In this document: positions 25,410-32,546 of the stretch, in pieces
How the letters are laid out: each line of letters begins with the position of its first letter
Position numbering within the stretch: the stretch's first letter is position 1
Assembly (NCBI RefSeq): GCF_018598175.1
Contig: NZ_JAHESE010000031.1
Coordinates: 29,934-93,933 of the forward strand
Direction: 5' to 3'
DNA from: Dawidia cretensis
GTDB taxonomy: Bacteria; Bacteroidota; Bacteroidia; Cytophagales; Cyclobacteriaceae
DNA length: 64,000 bases
Made by a program: the position numbers and the translations under genes
Notes under the pieces: generated by a model
What the model saw: only the letters and a program-made list of their open reading frames with translations
Told to the model about the DNA's origin: nothing
The model's database searches: none

Positions 25410-25646
25410 TCACACCAGTCCGTTGAGGTATAGGTTAAACTCCAGCGCGCTGGACTCCGCAAAACCATCCACCTTCAGGTCTTCCAGGATTTCTTCGTCA
25501 AATTGCATTTCGCGCATCTCGGCGACGCCCTCCTGGATCGTGATTTCCGTGCCCGTATAGTGGATCGGGTTTACCCGCACGAGGATCGTTAGGCCCTCGA
25601 TTTCTTTCCGGAAATACTGGTGTACGATATTGCTGCCTTTGGCCAT
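25410..25646 (-). CDS. Conserved hypothetical protein (78 aa)
   Basis: A 78-residue protein beginning MAKGSNIVHQYFRKEIEGL. The first half is a basic amphipathic and beta region (RKEIEGLTILVRVNPIHYTG); the second half is acidic (AEMREMQFDEEILEDL) and ends FNLYLNGLV. I do not recognise a family. Two points support it as a gene: it fills the gap cleanly between HIT (convergent, 16 bases) and the acetyltransferase (divergent, 19 bases), and it has a start codon and balanced composition. No function is assigned. Confidence 0.65.
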   Translation of the reverse strand: MAKGSNIVHQYFRKEIEGLTILVRVNPIHYTGTEITIQEGVAEMREMQFDEEILEDLKVDGFAESSALEFNLYLNGLV

Positions 25647-25665
25647 TTCTGTTTTTCTTTGAGCT

Positions 25666-26262
25666 ATGATTCGACTGGACCTGTCCGAACGTATCGTTAC
25701 CAGCCGGCTTATTTTGCAGAGGCTAAGGTACGAAGATGCCGAAGAAATTTTCTATACCTACGCCAGCAAACCCGATGTGACCCGCTATATGTCCTGGCCC
25801 ACGCATCAGTCTGTAGAAGATACCCGCGCGTTCTTACGGTATGCCGTGTCGGGCTGGTACGAAGGCATCGACTATTCTTTTTCCATTCGCCTGCGCTCGA
25901 ATAATAAATTGATCGGCAGCTTTGGTGTTGTCAACGAAGACGGCAAGCTGCAGTTTGGCTATATCTTCAGCCCACAGTACTGGAACCAGGGCTATGCCAC
26001 GGAAGTATGCCGGGAGATGATGCCACGGCTCCGGGCACAGCCGGGGGTATTTCGCATCGGCACGTATGTCGATACCGAAAACGGCGCATCGTTACAGGTG
26101 CTGCGCAAAGCCGGCCTGGCAGAGGAGGGAGTACTGCGGCAATGGATGCGGTTTCCCAACCAGGGTAACGAGCCTAAAGACTGTGTGGCGTTTGTGTTCG
26201 CGCCTACGGCGTCAGCAGATCGCGGAGCGAATACGGCTGATAGTATACCATCGTCGCGATGA
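25666..26262 (+). CDS. GNAT family N-acetyltransferase
   Basis: A 198-residue acetyltransferase of the RimJ/RimL-like branch. It has TSRLILQRLRYEDAEEIF at the N-terminus, the strand-turn IGSFGVVNEDGKLQFGYIFSPQYWNQGYATEV holding the acetyl-CoA Q/R-x-x-G/A-like turn (NQGYAT, about 110-115), and VDTENGASLQVLRKAGLAEEGVLR. This matches enzymes acetylating protein N-termini or small amines. The substrate is unknown. The last ~20 residues run over the 3' end of the convergent HD gene (59-base overlap). Confidence 0.88.
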   Translation: MIRLDLSERIVTSRLILQRLRYEDAEEIFYTYASKPDVTRYMSWPTHQSVEDTRAFLRYAVSGWYEGIDYSFSIRLRSNNKLIGSFGVVNEDGKLQFGYIFSPQYWNQGYATEVCREMMPRLRAQPGVFRIGTYVDTENGASLQVLRKAGLAEEGVLRQWMRFPNQGNEPKDCVAFVFAPTASADRGANTADSIPSSR

Positions 26263-27472
26263 GGAACGTGATGTTCGAGGCGACAAAACCAAACATAAAC
26301 ACGGTATACGACAGGCGCAGGAATTTATACTTGCGCGCCAATACCTTGCCCAGGAAGTAGATGTCTTTGATCATGCTGCCGTAGAGGTAGTCATAGTCTT
26401 TCATCATTTCGCGCATGCCCCAATCGTAGTCGTTTAGTGACATGCTGTGAAAGTTACCAAAGAACAGCAGGTTGGTCTTTTTGTTGTGTATGTCCTCGCG
26501 GGTAAACTCGCCTTTGGCAATGTTGGGGCGGGTGGAGATGATGGCGAGTACAATGGTGATGAGACAGGTAAAGACCAGCATGAGGGTGGGCACGAGCAGG
26601 TGGGGGAAGTCCTCCAGCTTGCGCAGCAGCACGCTCACCACAATCGACAGGATGATGGTGTTGATCGAGATCATGATGTTGGCCTTGGTGTCGGCCATGC
26701 CGCTGAGCGTTACGTGATTTTCGGACGTGGTGCGAAACATGGTCTCTATACCACGGTCGGGGCGCTCGCGCTTCTCCAGCTTCTTGCGCAGCTTGGCGAC
26801 TTCGCGTTCCAGGTCGTGATCTTTATCATTGTTCTTATCTTTATCCTTACCGCCTTTGTGGTCCTCTTCGGTTTCGGGGTGCAATTGTTTCTTCAAGCGT
26901 TTGATATTCTTTTTCTTCAACGGCTGTAATACGGTTTTGCCGTACTCGGTAAAGTACTCGTGATTTTTTAGAAAGCTAAGATTATACTCCAGCCACTGCT
27001 TGTCCGAATTAAAGTGTATGTCCTTTACGATGGCAATTTCCTGGCGCAGGCATTGGCCGCGTTCGGCAATGTCTCCTTTGGCCAGGTGTTGCAGGTCGGC
27101 GTCGCAGAGTACCTGGCCCAGCAGGTCTTGCGGATTTTGGGGCATGCGCGTGGCGAGGATGGTACGTTGCACGGCGATGGTCTTTTCGTCGGAGGCACCC
27201 CAGTCGCGCAGGAACTTGACGGCCGTGCTGGCTGAATCGCGCTCGTGGTGTTCGCAGCCATACAGGTAGCCGATGTCGTGCATCCAGGCTGCTACCAGTA
27301 CGGTTTCTTGTTGATCCTCTGTCAGGTTGGAAGCCTGCCCGATCTCATAGGCGGCGGCGGCTACCTCGCGGGTGTGCCGCAGGTCGTGGAACACGAAATG
27401 GGCCGGAAGTTTTTCACCCAGCACAGACTCCGCATATTCCCGGGCTTTGCGTACCAATTCTGTCTCAACCAT
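26204..27472 (-). CDS. HD-domain phosphohydrolase fused to a Pycsar-effector-like (DUF5706) transmembrane module
   Basis: A 422-residue two-part protein. Residues ~1-150 are an HD domain with metal ligands visible as H33, H65-D66 (AAWMHDIGYL) and D126 (LCDADL). A charged low-complexity linker rich in Lys/Asp/Asn (about 190-235) follows. Residues ~245-422 (MFRTTSENHVTLSGMADTKA, two hydrophobic helices at ~270-292 and ~297-318, a cytosolic MSLNDYDWGMREMMKDYDYLYGSMIKDIYFLG segment, then a last helix pair) match the module seen in membrane effectors of Pycsar cyclic-pyrimidine anti-phage systems. No pyrimidine cyclase lies beside it, so defence function here is inference; it may be a housekeeping nucleotide-turnover protein. 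Confidence 0.8.
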   Translation of the reverse strand: MVETELVRKAREYAESVLGEKLPAHFVFHDLRHTREVAAAAYEIGQASNLTEDQQETVLVAAWMHDIGYLYGCEHHERDSASTAVKFLRDWGASDEKTIAVQRTILATRMPQNPQDLLGQVLCDADLQHLAKGDIAERGQCLRQEIAIVKDIHFNSDKQWLEYNLSFLKNHEYFTEYGKTVLQPLKKKNIKRLKKQLHPETEEDHKGGKDKDKNNDKDHDLEREVAKLRKKLEKRERPDRGIETMFRTTSENHVTLSGMADTKANIMISINTIILSIVVSVLLRKLEDFPHLLVPTLMLVFTCLITIVLAIISTRPNIAKGEFTREDIHNKKTNLLFFGNFHSMSLNDYDWGMREMMKDYDYLYGSMIKDIYFLGKVLARKYKFLRLSYTVFMFGFVASNITFLIATMVYYQPYSLRDLLTP

Positions 27473-27644
27473 GCGCTGTTCAATGCATTAAACCTACAAC
27501 TAATTCGGTAGATTAAACTTAAAACTAAGAAAATTTGTGTTTAGTTTGATGCCTGAAAAATATCAGATTATCAGTACGATAAGTACCATAATCAAAACTC
27601 GGCAGGTATACCACGTACATATCAACGCACGGTTTGTATAGTTT

Positions 27645-30600
27645 ATGATAAAACGTCTCCTTCTTTTTTCCGTTCTCTCGTTTTCCCTGCTTCCGGACAC
27701 GTTTGCCCAGCAGAAAAAGGTAAGCTTTTACCTGATTGGCGACGCCGGCGAGCCGACCCTTTCCACCAACGGCATGCAGGAGCTTTTACAAACGCACCAT
27801 GACCCGGCGGTACCCGCCACCGCCGTTTTCCTCGGCGACAATGTATATCCCAAAGGGATGCCCGATGTAAACGACGGCGCACGCCAACGGGCCGAAAAAA
27901 TTCTACGCGACCAGATCGCCCTGCTGAACGGGTTTAACGCGACGATGTATTTCATTCCCGGCAACCACGACTGGAAGCGCGGCCGCAGCGCCGGCTGGGA
28001 GCAGCTTATGCACCAGCAAGCCTTTATCGACTCCCTGCACAACCCTGCCGTCCATTTTGCCCCCCAGGACGGCTGCCCCGGTCCGGTGGAGATCGCTGTC
28101 AACGATCAGGTGACACTGGTCATCATGGACTCGCAGTGGTTTCTCCACCCGTGGGATAAACCTGCCGGCGACGACAGCCCCTGCGCGGCCAAACGCCCGG
28201 AAGACGTGCTCATCAGCCTGGAAGACATATTTTTACGCAACCAGCACAAACGCGTTATAGTGGCGGCACACCACCCGTTGTACACCTACGGCGAGCACGG
28301 CGGTGTATTTACCTGGAAGGACCATCTGTTTCCACTCTATGACCTGAACCACAGCCTCTATATCCCCATGCCGGTGGTCGGGTCGATATACCCGTTGTAC
28401 CGCAAGGTATTTGGCAATATTCAGGATACGGCGCACCCCCTCTACAAACGCTACATCCGTTTGTTGTCGGGCCTGCTGGAAAAATATCCCAATACGCTGT
28501 ATGTCAGTGGTCACGACCACAATTTACAGTATAGCTACAAAGACAGCGTGCACTATATTGTCAGCGGTGCCGGCTCCAAGGCGACGAATGTCAGGAAGAA
28601 GGGCTATGCCAGGTTTGTCTCCCGCCACCTGGGCTTTGTCAAGGTCGATGTGCTCGATAACGGCGCCGCCACGGTAGACTATTACCAAACCGGCCAGCAG
28701 GCTTCGGTATACCATATCGATGTGCCCGCGCCGCCCGCCGCCCTGAGCGCCGACGCCGGCAACCTACCCGACTTCTCTAAAACGGTACGGGTGCATGCCA
28801 GCGACCAGTACGAGGCGGGTAGATTCAAACAAAAGATGCTCGGCAAGAATTACCGCGCGGAATGGAAGCAAGACCTCGACGTGCCGGTGTTTGACATGGG
28901 CACAAAAGCGGGTGGGCTGAAGATCGTCCAGAAGGGCGGCGGCATGCAGACCTTGTCGCTACGCCTGGAAAATTCACAGGGCGAGCAATATACTTTGCGC
29001 TCGGTCGAGAAGTTCCCCGCGAAGGCGGTGCCGGAAATGTTACAAAACACGTTCGCGCAGGACCTGGTACAGGACCAGATTTCCGCTTCGCACCCGTACG
29101 GCGCCCTGATCATCGCCCCGCTGGCCAGGGCCGCGGGCGTATACCACACCCATCCGGAGCTGGTGTATATACCCGACGATCCGCGCCTGGGCATATACCG
29201 AAAGGAGTTTGCCAACACGCTCGCGTTGTTTGAAGAACGTCCCGAAGGTGAAGCGAAAGACAAGCCGCACTTCGGCAATGCCGACAAGATCATCAGCTAT
29301 GACAAGCTGTTGGGCCGCCTGGCCAAAGACAACGACAATGTGGTAGACCAGGAGTTTGTCATGCACTCGCGCCTGTTCGACCTCGTCATTGGCGACTGGG
29401 ACCGTCACGATGACCAGTGGCGCTGGGCGCAATTCAAAGAGAAGAAAGCCGAGATATACCGCCCCATTCCGCGCGACCGCGACCAGGCGTTTTTTGCCAG
29501 CGATGGCACCCTGGCCAGGGTATGGAGCCGCCGCTGGGCGCTGCCGAAGTTTGAAGGCTTCCGCGAAGACGTAAACTGGGTGCCGGGCTTTATGTTCAAC
29601 GGGCGTTATTTCGATCGGAGCTTTTTGAATGCGACGACTTCCGCGGAGTGGGTTGCCGAGGCGAAGAAGCTGCAGCAACAGCTCACCGACGCGGTGATTG
29701 ATTCTGCTGTAAAACAATTTCCGCCATCCATCTATACACTGCACGGTGCCGCGATTGCCCACAAGATGAAAGCCCGCCGCGACCGGCTGCCGGAGTACGC
29801 GCTGGCGCACTATAAATTCCTGGCGAAGGAAGTCGATGTTGCCGGCTCTGACAAGCCTGAATATTTTGATGTCGAGCACCAGGCGAACGGCGACGTGCAG
29901 GTGAAGGTGTATAAGATCAATAAGGACAACGAGCGCACCGATAAGATCTACGATCGTCTCTTTCTGCGGAGCGAGACGAAAGAGGTAAGACTTTTCGGGC
30001 AAGGTGGCGACGATGTCTTTGACCTGCGGGGTGAAGGCAAAGGCGGGATCCTGCTACGCATCATTGGCGGCGACGGTCGCGATTCTGTCACCAGCACGGC
30101 CTCGGTAGGAGGGTTGCTGAAAGCACACAAGGCATACGACCTGGAGTCGGGTATGACCTTTGGCGAACGCAAGGACCTGGACGACGCCCGGTCGGTTAAC
30201 CCCGCGGTAAACCTGTACGATCGCAAGGCCTTCCGCTATCCGCGTCTGGCGCCGCTTATAACCGGTAACTATAACTACGACGATGGTTTGTTTCTGGGCG
30301 GTGGTTTTCTGTTTACTACGCATGGATTTCGGAAACAGCCGTATGCCAGCCAGCATTTGTTCCTGGCCAGCTATGCGCCCGTGACCGGGTCGTATAACTT
30401 CCGGTATGACGGACGGTTTCAACAGGTGTTTGGCAAGTGGGGTATCATGCTCGACTTTGATGTGAAGGCGCCGAACTTTGTGAACAACTTCTTCGGCTGG
30501 GGCAACGAGACCGTCTATGACGACGATATTGACGACAAGCCCATTGTGGCGGATCAGGACCTGAACAATCCCATCGATTTTTATCGTCTCCGCCTGCAGC

Positions 30601-31358
30601 AGGTAGAGCTTCAGGCCATGCTCACGCGGCCGTTAGGATCGATCGGCTACTTCCGCATTGGTCCGATGTATCAACGCACGGAGATTGAAGCGCCGAAAAA
30701 TACACCACGGTTTATTAGCGAGTATGCCAAAACGCTGGACGAGCCGTTGTTTGAAGTAGACAAACAGTTTGTCGGCGGACGTGTGCAGTGGGGGATTGAC
30801 AAGCGCGATAATCCGGTTGTCACCACGCGTGGGATATTGCTCACGGAGTCGTCGTTGTTTATGAAAGGCATCGAGGCGCGTGCGCATAACTTCACGTCGC
30901 ATAATGCTACGCTGTCGTTCTATCAGTCTTTCCGGATTCCGGCGCGTGTTACGTTCGCGTTGCGCGTAGGCGGGGGCATCAACACCGGCAACTATGAAAT
31001 CTACCAGGCGCAGATCCTGGATGGTCGCACCGAGCTGCGAGGCTATCGTAAGACACGCTTTTATGGCGACCGCGACTTTTACAGCAACAACGAGGTGCGA
31101 ATGAAGCTGGCGAGCTTCCGGTCGTACCTGTTCCCGGCGTCGTTGGGCATTAATGGGTTTTATGACATCGGGCGGGTTTGGTATAAGGACGCTACCGGCA
31201 AGGATCCAAGCACGGCAGATGGAACTTCGTCGGCGTGGCACAAGGGTGTCGGCGGGGGGATTTGGTTTACGCCGTTCAACCTGGCCGTGCTGTCTACGGA
31301 AATGGCGTTTAGCAAGGACGGGAATATGGTGTATTTGCGGCTGGGATTCTTGTTTTAA
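27645..31358 (+). CDS. Secreted metallophosphoesterase with kinase-like middle region and C-terminal outer-membrane beta-barrel
   Basis: A 1237-residue protein. A signal peptide (about 1-21, TFAQ) precedes a calcineurin-like phosphoesterase domain (~25-330) with metal motifs GDAG (32-35), GDNVYP (64-69), GNHDW (106-110), AHHPLY (208-213) and SGHDHNL (288-294). A middle part (~400-690) contains GDWDRHDDQW near 583 followed ~20 residues later by IPRDRDQAF, a spacing reminiscent of HipA/Fam20-type atypical kinases. The last ~340 residues alternate as amphipathic beta strands and end in GFLF, as in BamA/Omp85-type barrels. It is probably anchored in the outer membrane with the enzyme portion in the periplasm or outside. 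The substrate is unknown and the kinase-like reading is tentative. Confidence 0.8.
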   Translation: MIKRLLLFSVLSFSLLPDTFAQQKKVSFYLIGDAGEPTLSTNGMQELLQTHHDPAVPATAVFLGDNVYPKGMPDVNDGARQRAEKILRDQIALLNGFNATMYFIPGNHDWKRGRSAGWEQLMHQQAFIDSLHNPAVHFAPQDGCPGPVEIAVNDQVTLVIMDSQWFLHPWDKPAGDDSPCAAKRPEDVLISLEDIFLRNQHKRVIVAAHHPLYTYGEHGGVFTWKDHLFPLYDLNHSLYIPMPVVGSIYPLYRKVFGNIQDTAHPLYKRYIRLLSGLLEKYPNTLYVSGHDHNLQYSYKDSVHYIVSGAGSKATNVRKKGYARFVSRHLGFVKVDVLDNGAATVDYYQTGQQASVYHIDVPAPPAALSADAGNLPDFSKTVRVHASDQYEAGRFKQKMLGKNYRAEWKQDLDVPVFDMGTKAGGLKIVQKGGGMQTLSLRLENSQGEQYTLRSVEKFPAKAVPEMLQNTFAQDLVQDQISASHPYGALIIAPLARAAGVYHTHPELVYIPDDPRLGIYRKEFANTLALFEERPEGEAKDKPHFGNADKIISYDKLLGRLAKDNDNVVDQEFVMHSRLFDLVIGDWDRHDDQWRWAQFKEKKAEIYRPIPRDRDQAFFASDGTLARVWSRRWALPKFEGFREDVNWVPGFMFNGRYFDRSFLNATTSAEWVAEAKKLQQQLTDAVIDSAVKQFPPSIYTLHGAAIAHKMKARRDRLPEYALAHYKFLAKEVDVAGSDKPEYFDVEHQANGDVQVKVYKINKDNERTDKIYDRLFLRSETKEVRLFGQGGDDVFDLRGEGKGGILLRIIGGDGRDSVTSTASVGGLLKAHKAYDLESGMTFGERKDLDDARSVNPAVNLYDRKAFRYPRLAPLITGNYNYDDGLFLGGGFLFTTHGFRKQPYASQHLFLASYAPVTGSYNFRYDGRFQQVFGKWGIMLDFDVKAPNFVNNFFGWGNETVYDDDIDDKPIVADQDLNNPIDFYRLRLQQVELQAMLTRPLGSIGYFRIGPMYQRTEIEAPKNTPRFISEYAKTLDEPLFEVDKQFVGGRVQWGIDKRDNPVVTTRGILLTESSLFMKGIEARAHNFTSHNATLSFYQSFRIPARVTFALRVGGGINTGNYEIYQAQILDGRTELRGYRKTRFYGDRDFYSNNEVRMKLASFRSYLFPASLGINGFYDIGRVWYKDATGKDPSTADGTSSAWHKGVGGGIWFTPFNLAVLSTEMAFSKDGNMVYLRLGFLF

Positions 31359-31382
31359 TACAGTGCTGGCGCTAAGACCAAT

Positions 31383-31394
31383 GCTGGCGCCAGC
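31383..31394. repeat. 12-bp perfect palindrome GCTGGCGCCAGC
   Basis: It lies 25 bases after the phosphoesterase stop; a second GCTGGCGC half-site is ~18 bases upstream. It may be an operator or part of a transcript-end structure. Confidence 0.5.
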
Positions 31395-31447
31395 TGCAGC
31401 CACATATAACATAGATATGACATAGCATTGAAATACAATTGACATAC

Positions 31448-31480
31448 CATTGTAATAGTCCTATAAGGGCTATTACAATG
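31448..31480. repeat. Strong inverted repeat in the 31.36-31.75 kb intergenic region
   Basis: CATTGTAATAG(T)CC and GG(G)CTATTACAATG arms of about 13 bp with a short loop. There is no U-tract on either side, so it is a weak candidate terminator or an operator. The rest of this 388-base gap holds no credible gene; a 64-codon reading at 31565-31759 is Lys-rich at its end and unconvincing. Confidence 0.7.
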
Positions 31481-31746
31481 CAGGGTCAAATCACAGGCTG
31501 GTCACGGTCGAATAGGCTTGTGCCTGAATGACAGTTATTCTCGAATTGGGCTCAACACCCCCTTTTGGCACGTCACTCACTCGCTTCAAGCCGTTTGCGG
31601 CCACACGAGCTTAAAAAACACTTAAAAACCTTACGGTTCAACAATCGTTTTTTTGGCGTTAAACAGGCGTTTACGAAAAAATCCGGAGTTTTCAAATCTA
31701 CGGGCATACCGTTTGCCGTATATGGTGATAACTCAAAGAAAAAGAA

Positions 31747-32130
31747 ATGGAAACGGTAACTAAAACAGTTTGGTTAGTCGGCAAAAAACTTCAGAACCAG
31801 GATATTATAGAAAACCTGGAAACGGAGGGTTACGTAGTGCGCGGCTTTCACGAAGACAAGTTTTCGCTTGCCGATGATCAGCCCGACCTGGTCATCTTTT
31901 CAGAAGCTGAGATTAAGGGGTTTGAGATCCTGGTAAGGCTTCGCAATTTTTATCCGGCCACTACCATCATGTCGGTGCCGGAAGCGCAGATCGAGAAGAT
32001 GATTCAGAAAGCGCCGGAAAGAGGCCAGGCTTCGAATAAAGTACCGGAGTCCGGTCCCGATGATTTTCAGGAGTCGGTGAACCGTTTGATTGAATCGATC
32101 CTCAAAATCGAGGACGACAACGAAGAATAA
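31747..32130 (+). CDS. Hypothetical protein, possibly receiver-like fold
   Basis: A 127-residue protein. The first ~75 residues (TVWLVGKKLQNQDIIENLETEGYVVRGF, then QPDLVIFSEAEIKGFEILVRLRNFYPATTIMSV) show the alternating beta/alpha order of a response-regulator receiver domain, with an Asp in the QPDLVIF strand, but the usual acidic pair and conserved Lys are not evident. The last ~50 residues are acidic and helical. It lies 74 bases upstream of the THX gene on the same strand. No firm family assignment is possible. Confidence 0.6.
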   Translation: METVTKTVWLVGKKLQNQDIIENLETEGYVVRGFHEDKFSLADDQPDLVIFSEAEIKGFEILVRLRNFYPATTIMSVPEAQIEKMIQKAPERGQASNKVPESGPDDFQESVNRLIESILKIEDDNEE

Positions 32131-32152
32131 CGTCAAAAATTCTTCTTCCATT

Positions 32153-32182
32153 TTGGAATCGTGTCGGACTTTATTATCATTG
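32153..32182 (+). promoter_or_regulatory. Putative promoter for thx and the trp leader
   Basis: TTG (32153-32155), a 19-base spacer and TATCATTG (32175-32182), one mismatch from TAnnTTTG. No alternative promoter is visible in the A/G-rich 3' half of thx, so this may also be the trp operon promoter. Confidence 0.55.
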
Positions 32183-32204
32183 CCGACCAAACAAGTCCAA
32201 ACTA

Positions 32205-32396
32205 ATGGGAAGAGGAGATAAAAAAACTGCAAAAGGTAAACGCACAAAAGGTTCTTTTGGTGTTTCCAGAAATAAGGAAGCCATCAAAGCACGTATCAAA
32301 AGAGCTGCTTCAAAGAAAACAACAACGGCTGTAGCGTCTGAGTCCGAGGTTGCTGCAAAACCGAAAAGAACTGCCGCAAAGAAAAAAGCGGAATAG
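32205..32396 (+). CDS. 30S ribosomal protein THX
   Basis: A 63-residue very basic protein starting MGRGDKKTAKGKRTKGSFGV, the signature of the THX family, a small 30S component found in Thermus and Bacteroidota. It extends past the usual core with a Lys/Ala tail (KTAAKKKAE-like). It is notable for its position: its TAG is 7 bases before the trp leader peptide ATG, and no terminator separates them, so its mRNA should run into the trp attenuator. Confidence 0.9.
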   Translation: MGRGDKKTAKGKRTKGSFGVSRNKEAIKARIKRAASKKTTTAVASESEVAAKPKRTAAKKKAE

Positions 32397-32403
32397 TCAA
32401 TAG

Positions 32404-32460
32404 ATGAAAAACTTCAACAACATAGCTTGGTGGTGGCATATATCTAAACACGATATGTGA
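32404..32460 (+). CDS. trpL: trp operon leader peptide, 18 aa with three consecutive Trp codons
   Basis: The reading is MKNFNNIAWWWHISKHDM then TGA. TGG-TGG-TGG occupies 32428-32436, a run expected by chance very rarely. It is followed by the attenuator hairpins and then trpE. When charged tRNA-Trp is scarce, a ribosome would stall on these codons and its footprint would cover the 5' arm of the 1:2 hairpin. There is no Shine-Dalgarno match, as usual in this phylum. It was too short for ordinary ORF listing and is recognised by codon content and context. Confidence 0.9.
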   Translation: MKNFNNIAWWWHISKHDM

Positions 32461-32530
32461 GCAGCCAAACTATGTAGATACCATAACGCCGAAGGCCTGC
32501 TGTTCACACAGCAGGCCTTTCTTTTTTTCT
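32437..32530 (+). promoter_or_regulatory. Tryptophan attenuator (1:2 hairpin, antiterminator, intrinsic terminator)
   Basis: 1:2 hairpin: CATATATC (32437-32444) pairs with GATATGTG (32452-32459), loop TAAACAC. Antiterminator (2:3): GTGAGCAGCC (32457-32466) can pair with GGCCTGCTGTTCAC (32494-32507), with small bulges, giving 10 base pairs. Terminator (3:4): a perfect 12-bp stem AAGGCCTGCTGT (32492-32503) with ACAGCAGGCCTT (32508-32519), TCAC loop, then TTCTTTTTTT. The three structures are mutually exclusive as in enterobacterial trp attenuation. The terminator ends 17 bases before the trpE ATG. Confidence 0.9.
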
Positions 32531-32546
32531 GCCGATTGATTCGATT

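Noticed and set aside
29040-30002. 320-codon reading opposite the phosphoesterase fusion
   Set aside because: Antisense shadow; the plus-strand frame has motifs along its whole length.
31565-31759. 64-codon ORF before the receiver-like gene
   Set aside because: No family resemblance, Lys-only tail, and it overlaps the start of the next gene; likely a chance reading in the intergenic DNA.
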